Shown here piece after piece: positions 1 to 6,007 of a stretch of DNA of 12,472 nucleotides; position 1 is the stretch's first letter, and the number at the start of each line of letters is the position of its first letter. The stretch is taken from positions 1 to 12,472 of the forward strand of contig JACPKR010000058.1 in NCBI GenBank assembly GCA_016186945.1, written 5' to 3'. A program made the position numbers and the translations under genes. The notes below the pieces were generated by a model. The model ran no database searches and was not told where the DNA came from. It saw nothing but the letters and a program-made list of their open reading frames with translations. This stretch comes from Deltaproteobacteria bacterium (GTDB taxonomy: Bacteria > Bdellovibrionota_B > Oligoflexia > Oligoflexales > Bog-1112).

Positions 1-48
1 GAGAAGCCTGAGGGGAGCGCCTCTCTTGGGAAAGCGGATGCGCTCCAC
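1..48 (-). CDS. possible 5' end of a minus-strand gene running off the window (partial)
   Basis: A minus-strand reading frame is open from a GTG at 48-46 to the window edge and would begin MERIRFPKRGAPLRLL. A GTGAGG stretch lies five bases before the GTG and could act as a weak ribosome site, and a promoter-like pair sits just upstream at 84-112. Sixteen codons are too few to identify a family. The competing reading is a plus-strand gene end in frame 1 with a stop at 82-84. The minus-strand reading is favoured because promoter, ribosome site and start line up. Confidence 0.25.
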   Translation of the reverse strand, partial: MERIRFPKRGAPLRLL

Positions 49-83
49 CTTGGCCTCACCCTTCTCTCAAAGCGGACTATTTA

Positions 84-112
84 AATATACCCGCCGCGGC
101 GAAGCTCTACAA
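84..112 (-). promoter_or_regulatory. candidate promoter for the left-edge minus-strand gene
   Basis: Read on the minus strand, TTGTAG (112-107) is followed after 17 bases by TATATT (89-84). The -10 box matches five of six consensus bases, but the -35 matches only three. It points toward the possible GTG start at 48. The spacer contains a GC-rich palindrome, CCGCCGCGGCG. Confidence 0.28.
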
Positions 113-174
113 TTTTTCCTACTGGGGTATTTCCAGTTTTCCAATCCTTTCTTATGCGAGACTTGAGATGAGGT

Positions 175-203
175 TTGCCTTTTCAGAAGTGCTAACCTAA
201 ACT
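175..203 (+). promoter_or_regulatory. weak candidate promoter for the 238-576 gene
   Basis: TTGCCT (175-180) and TAAACT (198-203) are separated by 17 bases, each with four of six consensus matches. The position, 34 bases before the ATG at 238, is sensible, but the match is weak and could be chance. Confidence 0.2.
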
Positions 204-237
204 CTAGCGGTTTTTCAGATCATCTAAGGAAAGGTTT

Positions 238-576
238 ATGTCACCTGTTATCAAGAAAACCAGGAAAAATTCTCTTCAGGATTTATTGAATGCGTTAATA
301 AAATTTGTAACCCTTCTTGAGGGGCAAGGGGAAAAAAGTGCGGCAGACGATCTTCGTATCGCAGCTGCAGATTTACAAAAATACCAGACTGACTCTCTGG
401 AATTCGATGCGGCGATCAATCTTATCCTTGAATCCTACGAAGGTGAGCATGAACTGAAGGCTTACACTTTACGGCGCCAGTCTAAGGAAAGCAAATGGAC
501 CGAAGCCGAGGAACTTTATCTTGTAAGTATCAATGTATTCAACCTCGCCAAGCGTCTTGAAAAGAAAAAAAACTAA
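238..576 (+). CDS. small hypothetical alpha-helical protein
   Basis: This is a 112-residue protein that I do not recognise. The ATG at 238 follows a good ribosome site, AAGGAAAGG at 226-234. The sequence is charged and looks almost wholly helical: a basic N-terminus (residues 1-11), a leucine-rich amphipathic stretch (13-30), an alanine-rich acidic segment (33-48) and a lysine-rich end. It has no cysteine, signal peptide or membrane segment, so it is probably cytoplasmic. One could imagine a helical-bundle adaptor, but no motif supports a specific role. It is divergent from the possible gene at the left edge. Its stop codon (574-576) overlaps the stop of the convergent lipoprotein gene by four bases, leaving no room for a terminator between them. 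Confidence 0.7.
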   Translation: MSPVIKKTRKNSLQDLLNALIKFVTLLEGQGEKSAADDLRIAAADLQKYQTDSLEFDAAINLILESYEGEHELKAYTLRRQSKESKWTEAEELYLVSINVFNLAKRLEKKKN

Positions 577-2072
577 AAGATCTTAGCGTCAGGCTGCCCC
601 TCTTTTGGTTTCGCCAGCGGTTTAGATGTCGGTACGCTTGCCATCCCTTTGTGTTCGGGAAGGAAGTAGTCAAAAGAAAGCGTGCGGGAATCTCCTTTTT
701 GAAGGGTGAGCTTTGTTTTGTTTGAGCCTCTCGGGGTCGTTGCAAAGTTGTGGCCGAGGAGGAAGTAATGGTGGAGGCTGTAGGTCCCTACCATAAGAGG
801 CAAGCTGGTGGTTTTCGTATAAGGGATGTCATGCGAAAATCCGGCAAGTTGGGGAGATTCTGGCTCAAGTCTTACAAGGTAACTTAGCTGAGCGGGTCTG
901 ACACTGGGTTCGGGCACCAGGTGGAGTTCCGCGGTTTCGAAGATGCTGGTCCTGACGTGAGCCTGGATGAGTTGGCGTAAGCCTCGGGAACCCTCCAGCT
1001 CTACCTGTATATCAGTTTCGTAAGCGAACATGATGGGGATATCGGTTGAACTTTCTATAAAAGGATAGGGAGCGTCCTTTTCGTAAAGGTTTACATCACG
1101 CTTCCCCAGACACTCCCACTCCCAGGGTCCGCAGTTGAGGTTCACCTGTACACTTCGCAACTTTACAGTCGTTAAGGCTCCGGCACTGAGGTGTAATGAG
1201 CCGTGTTTGTTCGCGTCATGCAGACGATAACTCATATCACCCGGCATAAGTGGGTAAACCTTATCTGTGAGAAAAGCGAAGTGATCATTAACCTCTATCA
1301 TGAAAGGTTCCCCTCGAATGTCTCTAAACCGAGATAAATTGATTTCAGGGGGAGCCTCAAACTTCAGATATGCAGGAACGAGAGACGCTACCTCGCTGGG
1401 TTTAAGCGAGGTGACTTGCTGAGAACCGTTAACAGTGATCTGATAAGTACCCGGCAAGAGAAAGAGCCATCTGTCAATTTTTTGAGCCTGAGTGATCGAA
1501 AGATGCCCCTCTGCTGGTGAAACAAAATAGGGAGCTAACTCACTCGGAGTCTGTTTAAGAACATGTTCCACCCTGACGGCAGAGAGGTCGAATTTAAGAA
1601 CTTGCGGAGTATCAAAGTGTTCACCCGATAGTTCAATGTGTAATGGACTCATGCCTACAAGAAGATTCTGAGTTCCCGAAAACATAACAAGTTCAAAGCG
1701 GTTGTTGATAATCTGAGGAGGATGTGTTTTCTGATACCGGTTGCACTGGATGGAAAAAATATCCTCCTCCCCAGGAGGCGTTGGCGGAACGAATTGAATC
1801 GTATGCGCTGTCAACTGCGTCGTTCTCCCTGGGTTAACAGAAACAACATTGTAAGAGCAGTCGCCAAGCACCAAATAACTTCCCGTCGGCAATTCCAGTG
1901 GTGTATTGAAAAAACCCATCTCCATGGAGACAAATTGCAGAGTGGACTCCCCCAGGATTCTGAAAATCTCGTATGCGCCTGATTGAGGCGCGCGAATATT
2001 CAAAAAGCCAGGCTCCTCCTTGCTGCAGGACAAAAAAGAGAGAAAAATTAAGATGGTGATTACTCTTTGCAT
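573..2072 (-). CDS. putative outer-membrane lipoprotein built of four beta-modules
   Basis: This 499-residue protein begins with a lipoprotein signal, MQRVITILIFLSFLSC, with Cys16 as the likely lipidation site. The +2 residue is Ser, which under the E. coli rule favours the outer membrane. I chose the ATG at 2072-2070 because the frame stays open 30 codons further up to 2162, but that would put a Pro/Gly-rich stretch before the signal peptide. No strong ribosome site precedes either start. The mature part shows a module four times: a turn motif of type L-P-G-x-Y (near residues 61, 205, 275 and 426), followed some 20-30 residues later by a beta-strand pair around a Gly or Pro. This recalls PEGA or carboxypeptidase-regulatory-like beta-sandwich repeats, but I cannot assign a family. 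Cysteines at 72, 110, 314 and 321 could form disulfides. It is the last gene of the minus-strand envelope cluster, set off by 141 bp that carry a repeat copy. Confidence 0.7.
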   Translation of the reverse strand: MQRVITILIFLSFLSCSKEEPGFLNIRAPQSGAYEIFRILGESTLQFVSMEMGFFNTPLELPTGSYLVLGDCSYNVVSVNPGRTTQLTAHTIQFVPPTPPGEEDIFSIQCNRYQKTHPPQIINNRFELVMFSGTQNLLVGMSPLHIELSGEHFDTPQVLKFDLSAVRVEHVLKQTPSELAPYFVSPAEGHLSITQAQKIDRWLFLLPGTYQITVNGSQQVTSLKPSEVASLVPAYLKFEAPPEINLSRFRDIRGEPFMIEVNDHFAFLTDKVYPLMPGDMSYRLHDANKHGSLHLSAGALTTVKLRSVQVNLNCGPWEWECLGKRDVNLYEKDAPYPFIESSTDIPIMFAYETDIQVELEGSRGLRQLIQAHVRTSIFETAELHLVPEPSVRPAQLSYLVRLEPESPQLAGFSHDIPYTKTTSLPLMVGTYSLHHYFLLGHNFATTPRGSNKTKLTLQKGDSRTLSFDYFLPEHKGMASVPTSKPLAKPKEGQPDAKIF

Positions 2073-2124
2073 CGGAAGTGTAACAGGCTCATGAAAAAAG
2101 TCGCATCTAGGGAGAGGGGGGTTT

Positions 2125-2153
2125 GGGGGGGCGAGTGAAGCGTCGCCTCCCCC
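2125..2153. other. GC-rich hairpin next to repeat copy A
   Basis: GGGGGGGCGA (2125-2134) can pair with TCGCCTCCCCC (2143-2153) around an eight-base loop. It lies between the barrel gene and the lipoprotein gene, right beside the 43-bp repeat. No T-run follows on either strand, so it is not a classical terminator. Its CGTCGC-CCCCC part resembles the flank of the repeat copy at 12283, so it may be part of a longer element. Confidence 0.4.
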
Positions 2154-2161
2154 GGATTTCA

Positions 2162-2204
2162 TGGAGGAACCAGCTGCGCAGTTTCCTCCAAACCACCTCC
2201 TTGC
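2162..2204 (+). repeat. 43-bp palindromic post-stop repeat, copy A
   Basis: Arms GGAGGAA and TTCCTCC enclose a centre containing CTGCGCAG, followed by AAACCACCTCCTTGC. The core is identical to the copies at 4842 and 12283. It begins 9 bp after the stop codon of the minus-strand barrel gene (stop at 2214-2216) and lies in the opposite orientation to that gene. The flank GGATTT before the core and AAGTGGCTA after it are also seen, with variation, at other copies. The barrel gene's TAG stop is the reverse complement of the CTA in that flank. Confidence 0.9.
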
Positions 2205-2213
2205 TCCAAGTGG

Positions 2214-2966
2214 CTAAAAATAAAATGACGCGTTGGCCAGAAATTGTAGCACAGTGATGTTACCAAAGCCGACATGAATACGCGGCCCGATATGAAATAA
2301 GTCCCACGGCTTGAATCGCCCCTCCAGTCCTATTGAACCGATCCCACCGAACGGTTTCAGCGGCTTGGAATCCTCCTCAATAGGAATCTGGGAGTACAGG
2401 TGTGTGTTGACCAGCCCCGCTTCAAAGGAAGGTAGGAGATCGAAAATCTGGTGCAAATGAAACGCCGTCTCCAGTCCGAAGTTATACGTTTCCACAACCC
2501 CTCTGTACTCCTGGTACGCCGAACTTTCACTGATCGGGGCAACACTGAAGGGGAGATAGCGGAACGTGACGAAAACATCTTTCGTCATGACCGGCCTAGG
2601 CAATCTATAAGCAACTTTGAAATCGGCAAGACCGTTTGCACGTAGGTTCTTTTTGCTTTTGAAGGCTTTCGCCCAACCGAAGCTCGTACTTAAAACAAGC
2701 TTGGTTTTGAGATGTTCAGCCAATTTGGCCTTGAAGCCAGGCTCTGCTTCTTCAGCTTCCTCTATTTCAGTCTCCTGCCCGCCATCGTCCTTTTTTTTGG
2801 CCTTCTTTTTCTTCTTTTCGCTTTTTTCCTTCTTTTCAGGCTCCGGAGTGCCAGCCTCGGAAGGCGGTTGGGTTCCTGTGTCTTGCGCCCAAAGCGAGGC
2901 TTGGGCAGAGAGGAATAGAAAACATACCGTCATGACATGGTATTTGTGAAACATGAACGACCCCAT
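2214..2966 (-). CDS. probable small outer-membrane beta-barrel protein with charged linker
   Basis: This is a 250-residue protein. A hydrophobic signal peptide (about residues 6-27, cleavage likely after LWA) is followed by a low-complexity linker at 34-76, first Lys/Glu-rich with a run of lysines near 51-59, then acidic. From about residue 87 the chain alternates polar and hydrophobic residues, with frequent aromatics as in barrel strands, and it ends in ASFYF. A C-terminal phenylalanine is the usual BAM recognition signal of outer-membrane barrels. The length suits an eight-stranded barrel, but I do not recognise the family. The ATG at 2966 lies one base after the stop of the upstream gene and lacks a clear ribosome site, which suggests translational coupling. 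A second in-frame ATG (2954) would leave a tidier signal peptide. Repeat copy A begins 9 bp after its stop. Confidence 0.7.
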   Translation of the reverse strand: MGSFMFHKYHVMTVCFLFLSAQASLWAQDTGTQPPSEAGTPEPEKKEKSEKKKKKAKKKDDGGQETEIEEAEEAEPGFKAKLAEHLKTKLVLSTSFGWAKAFKSKKNLRANGLADFKVAYRLPRPVMTKDVFVTFRYLPFSVAPISESSAYQEYRGVVETYNFGLETAFHLHQIFDLLPSFEAGLVNTHLYSQIPIEEDSKPLKPFGGIGSIGLEGRFKPWDLFHIGPRIHVGFGNITVLQFLANASFYF

Positions 2967-2967
2967 G

Positions 2968-4089
2968 CTAAATCAATAGCTTTATTTCGAAAATGAAACG
3001 ACGTTCGGCTAACTTCTCGTGCAAACCCACCACGGGACCATGATCGACGGTGTAAGTGGCTAACCTAAGTTTGAGCAGTTCCACGTCGATCTGTAAACCG
3101 GCGGTCGGATAACCACTTTTTAGGCCAGCCTGGACCTTGATGATTCGCGAAAAACCCCATTCCATTCCCAAATTGAATTTTTGCGAATAATGGAGAGGCT
3201 GATTGATCGAATGAGAATCGAGGGCAAGCAGGAGATACGTGCGCTCGGTCTTTAGTGGCTTTAAACTGACCCCTGTATTGAAAGAAGGTTGGCGCAAGGG
3301 AGGAGCCTTGCGAGTTGAGATCGTCTGTTTATAAGCAGTCCCCCCCACGTCGGTGATACTTAGCCCCAGCGTGGGTTCCAAAGGTTCGATAGGTGTAAAA
3401 AGCAACCCCACATCAGCACCCACACCAACGCCCGATACCATCAACTGGTCAAGTTGCTTTTGGGAATCCTTTGCGCCTGTCGTGTCCGATCGGAAAAGAT
3501 CCAGATCATCAACATTAATGTCGTCCTGAATCCCAACAGCAGCGACAGGCTTCAGAGAAACCCCCCAACTGAGGCGATCTTCAAGAAGACTGTCAGCGTA
3601 GGAAATAGGCATCAATACATTGGCTAAAACCTCAGTCTCAAACACAACATAACTATGCGCGGTCAGAGAAAGAAAGTTCTTACTGCCTATCCCTACGCCC
3701 CAATGGGGGGCAACTACGTGAGGTGTAAACCCCAAAGCGAAATAATGAGGAAGACCCGACTGTTCCCTCATCAGATCGAGAATGTCGTCCAAACTTTTCT
3801 GCCCCTTCGTGTCTTTCACCAAATCTCGCGCTAGGGAGATCGTATTGTAAGACACCTCGACGCGAGGATTGATGATTTCAAACCTCATCTCTTTTAGACG
3901 CGCCAACCCCGCAGGGTTATAAAAAAGAGCATTAAAATCGTCCGCCACGGAAACAAAAGCATTCCCCATACCGAGTGGGCGGGTCCCAAAATGGGTCCAC
4001 TCTGCTGGTTGGGACCCTGCAACGCAGGGAAATGAAAATACCATTACATAAAAAAACACGCGAAGGAGGCAACGAGCACTAAAATCCAT
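2968..4089 (-). CDS. PorV/UPF0164/FadL-like outer-membrane barrel protein
   Basis: This 373-residue protein has a signal peptide at about residues 1-25. The segment at 35-63 (GTRPLGMGNAFVSVADD, then NALFYNPAGLA) is the hallmark N-terminal motif of the PorV/UPF0164/TraF-type branch of FadL-like outer-membrane barrels. The rest alternates polar and hydrophobic residues with Gly-rich turns (GVGIGSKN, GVGVGADVGLLF, LGLSITDVGG), as expected for strands. FadL itself takes up long-chain fatty acids, while PorV-type members serve secretion or surface anchoring, so the substrate here is open. The ATG at 4089 has a clear ribosome site (CGGAG, about seven bases upstream). It is the first gene of a three-gene minus-strand envelope cluster and is divergent from a TetR-family gene that is a natural candidate for its regulator. 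Confidence 0.78.
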   Translation of the reverse strand: MDFSARCLLRVFFYVMVFSFPCVAGSQPAEWTHFGTRPLGMGNAFVSVADDFNALFYNPAGLARLKEMRFEIINPRVEVSYNTISLARDLVKDTKGQKSLDDILDLMREQSGLPHYFALGFTPHVVAPHWGVGIGSKNFLSLTAHSYVVFETEVLANVLMPISYADSLLEDRLSWGVSLKPVAAVGIQDDINVDDLDLFRSDTTGAKDSQKQLDQLMVSGVGVGADVGLLFTPIEPLEPTLGLSITDVGGTAYKQTISTRKAPPLRQPSFNTGVSLKPLKTERTYLLLALDSHSINQPLHYSQKFNLGMEWGFSRIIKVQAGLKSGYPTAGLQIDVELLKLRLATYTVDHGPVVGLHEKLAERRFIFEIKLLI

Positions 4090-4137
4090 GAAAAACTCCG
4101 TTTGCTCTCGGCTGTATTATTAAGTAGATAGTTTCCC

Positions 4138-4158
4138 TTGTTTAGTATTGAATAACAA
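4138..4158. promoter_or_regulatory. operator-like inverted repeat in the tetR/barrel divergent region
   Basis: TTGTT (4138-4142) and AACAA (4154-4158) form a perfect 5-bp inverted repeat with a centre of 11 bases. This fits the size of many TetR-family operators. It overlaps the -35 part of the candidate tetR promoter, where an autorepressor would be expected to bind. The arms are short and AT-rich, so chance is a real alternative. Confidence 0.28.
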
Positions 4159-4175
4159 ATATTTTGCCCTATGAT
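4148..4175 (+). promoter_or_regulatory. candidate promoter of the TetR-family gene
   Basis: TTGAAT (4148-4153) and TATGAT (4170-4175) are 16 bases apart, matching four and five of six consensus positions. The -10 box ends 51 bases before the ATG at 4227, which would leave a leader of some 45 bases. Confidence 0.4.
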
Positions 4176-4226
4176 GGCGATAAAGTCGATACATAATCCC
4201 TTGGTTTTGAAATATGGGGGCCAGGA

Positions 4227-4829
4227 ATGCCAAGAACAGAAGTGGCCATTGAACGAAAGCACCAAATCGTTAAAGCGACAGTGGAGTGCGTTTCCAAATA
4301 CGGTTACAACAATTTTTCCATGCAAGATGTTGCCAGAACAGCAGGCGTTAGCAAAGGCATCATCCATTACTATTTTTTAAACAAAGATGACCTGATGATG
4401 TCTGTTTTGGAACATGTTGCCGGAGATATAGAGAGAATTTTACAAACCGGCACAAAGGATGTGAACGACCCTGTTAAGAAGCTCGAGATATTTGTCACAA
4501 CGTGCCTAAATATTGTGCGCGAGACCAAGGAATATTATCAAGTCAATATGGATTTCTGGACGCAAATCAACCAGAAGGAGGAGGTGCGGTTAACGATCTC
4601 CAAACACTACCGAAACTTTCGAGAGACATGTGCCAAAATTATCATTGAAGGCGTGGAACAGAACGTGTTTAAGAAAGTCGACGCAACGGAACTTGCCTCC
4701 GCAATTATCGCATTAGTCGATGGGATCAGCCTCCAATGGCTCTTCGATGAAACCGAGTTCAACTACGATAACGTTGTCAAACACATCAATGAAATGGTGA
4801 AAGCCTACCTGCAGAAACCTGTCCACTAG
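4227..4829 (+). CDS. TetR/AcrR-family transcriptional regulator
   Basis: This is a 200-residue protein with normal TetR-family length. The N-terminal DNA-binding domain spans about residues 10-55. Its helix-turn-helix is SMQDVARTAGVSKGIIHYYF (31-50), and the next segment, NKDDLMMSVLEHV, is the usual start of helix 4. The helical C-terminal ligand and dimer domain (about 60-198) resembles the BetI-like TetR_C group, though this is an impression from layout rather than an alignment. The start at 4227 follows GGGGG at 4216-4220. It is divergent from the PorV/FadL-like barrel gene with 137 bp between, the classic arrangement for a TetR protein controlling its neighbour. The inferred role is ligand-released repression of the envelope cluster and of itself. 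The ligand is unknown. Repeat copy B begins 12 bp after its stop. Confidence 0.9.
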   Translation: MPRTEVAIERKHQIVKATVECVSKYGYNNFSMQDVARTAGVSKGIIHYYFLNKDDLMMSVLEHVAGDIERILQTGTKDVNDPVKKLEIFVTTCLNIVRETKEYYQVNMDFWTQINQKEEVRLTISKHYRNFRETCAKIIIEGVEQNVFKKVDATELASAIIALVDGISLQWLFDETEFNYDNVVKHINEMVKAYLQKPVH

Positions 4830-4841
4830 AATTGTAATTCT

Positions 4842-4884
4842 TGGAGGAACCAGCTGCGCAGTTTCCTCCAAACCACCTCCTTGC
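4842..4884 (+). repeat. 43-bp palindromic post-stop repeat, copy B
   Basis: The core is identical to copies A and D. It begins 12 bp after the tetR stop, in the same orientation as the gene. The 5' flank keeps only ATTCT before TGGAGG. In the 3' flank a run of seven Cs is inserted before CCAAGTGGTTAG. The strand after the hairpin is pyrimidine-rich but lacks a T-tract. Confidence 0.9.
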
Positions 4885-5021
4885 TCCTTTGCCCCCCCAA
4901 GTGGTTAGTTTGCCACAGTCCCCATGAATAGCATGTTGTAAAAAAGACACAGCCAACTCTCCGAACTTACGAGCCAATCAGGAAAGACCTCCATTTCGGC
5001 ACATTAGGGGACGATTTTGTA

Positions 5022-5050
5022 TTGGCATACTGTTTGCTTGTTTATTATAA
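5022..5050 (+). promoter_or_regulatory. candidate sigma70-type promoter of the lpxC operon
   Basis: TTGGCA (5022-5027) is followed after 17 bases by TTATAA (5045-5050), or after 18 by TATAAG (5046-5051). The -35 matches five of six. It lies 57 bases before the lpxC ATG, in the only non-coding gap upstream of the lpxC-comEC-receiver operon. The rest of the 4885-5021 gap shows nothing else I can name. Confidence 0.5.
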
Positions 5051-5107
5051 GCAGGGCCTGCCTAAGGTCGATACATCGACTACGAGACACTTCCAGAAAG
5101 GAAATTC

Positions 5108-6007
5108 ATGAAACGACTGCAAGGAACGGTGACGCGCGAGATTCAATTCGCCGGAGTGGGTTTGCATAGCGGCCGTCTTGTCAATTTAACGATCTTGCCC
5201 CTTGGACCCAATTCAGGGATTTATTTCGAAAGGACCGACACGGATGCGGAACCCGTTCTTGCAAGCCCTTTCAGTGTGACATCTACGATGCTTTGCACAA
5301 CCATCGGGGAGGCCCCTCATTCTATTTCAACAATCGAGCACCTCATGGCAGCCTTTTTCGGTCTAGGAATCGACAACGCCCTCGTGAGGGTAAGCGCAAG
5401 TGAGGTGCCCATCCTAGACGGGAGTGCAGCGCCTTTCGTGGACAAACTGGTTGAGGCCGGCCTTCAGATTCAACACGTTGCGAAGAAGATCATTGCTTTT
5501 CCCGAACCCTTTGTCATTTCCGAGGGTGAGCAATACATAAAATACGAGCCCCTCGACGATCCTTCCGCTTTGGAAATAGAATGTTCGATTGAATTTCCTC
5601 ACTCGGTTATCCGGGCGCAGTCCTTTCAAATGCGTTTTAGCCGCGAGGAATTTATGAGAATCTGTGAGGCAAGGACCTTTTGCCATATAGACAGCGTGAA
5701 AACTATGAGAGCGCAAGGCTTGGCCCTAGGTGGTTCACTAGATAACGCCGTTGTTGTCGACGACAACCGAGTGTTAAACGCAGACGGCTTGCGCTACGAA
5801 GATGAGTTTGTCAGACATAAGCTTCTCGACTTCCTGGGCGACGTCCACCTTCTGCCAGGTGTCCTAGCGGGAAAAGTCACACTTCACAAAGCCGGTCATC
5901 GTTTACATGCGCAATTCACAAGGCACATTCTCTCCCAAGTGAAAATTTCCGTAGCGGAACGATCCCGCAACCCGCATTCCTTTATGCTGCAATCAGCTGT
6001 CGGATGA
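5108..6007 (+). CDS. lpxC: UDP-3-O-acyl-N-acetylglucosamine deacetylase LpxC
   Basis: LpxC is the zinc-dependent deacetylase for the first committed step of lipid A synthesis. It removes acetate from UDP-3-O-acyl-GlcNAc in the cytoplasm. This protein has 299 residues, against about 305 in E. coli, and all key motifs are present. STIEHLMAA holds the general base Glu77 and zinc ligand His78, RHKLLDFLGD holds zinc ligands His237 and Asp241 plus the conserved Asp245, and KAGH holds catalytic His264. ARTFCH (188-193) and ALGGSLDNAVVVDD (206-219) are further family signatures. The ATG follows AAAGGA at 5097-5102. The TGA overlaps the ATG of the comEC-like gene (ATGA), so lpxC heads a translationally coupled operon. 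It is the firmest evidence that the organism is Gram-negative with lipid A. In E. coli LpxC is degraded by FtsH through a C-terminal tail. The tail here (HSFMLQSAVG) ends hydrophobic, so a similar control is possible but unproven. Confidence 0.98.
   Translation: MKRLQGTVTREIQFAGVGLHSGRLVNLTILPLGPNSGIYFERTDTDAEPVLASPFSVTSTMLCTTIGEAPHSISTIEHLMAAFFGLGIDNALVRVSASEVPILDGSAAPFVDKLVEAGLQIQHVAKKIIAFPEPFVISEGEQYIKYEPLDDPSALEIECSIEFPHSVIRAQSFQMRFSREEFMRICEARTFCHIDSVKTMRAQGLALGGSLDNAVVVDDNRVLNADGLRYEDEFVRHKLLDFLGDVHLLPGVLAGKVTLHKAGHRLHAQFTRHILSQVKISVAERSRNPHSFMLQSAVG

Noticed and set aside
1-84. Plus-strand C-terminal gene fragment ending at TAA 82-84
   Set aside because: The 27 residues have no recognisable character, and the region reads better as the divergent start of a minus-strand gene with a promoter.
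2073-2162. Upstream start of the lipoprotein frame at 2162
   Set aside because: It would place 30 Pro/Gly-rich residues before a clean lipoprotein signal peptide and would start at the edge of the repeat. The ATG at 2072 is the better start.
4842-4884. Repeat copies as integron attC sites (each follows a stop codon)
   Set aside because: The copies lie in both orientations, the genes include housekeeping operons such as lpxC and dnaK, the core lacks RYYYAAC/GTTRRRY boxes, and no integrase gene is present.
4842-4900. Repeat as a classical Rho-independent terminator
   Set aside because: The hairpin is plausible, but no T-run follows in either orientation. A Rho-dependent or processing role remains open.
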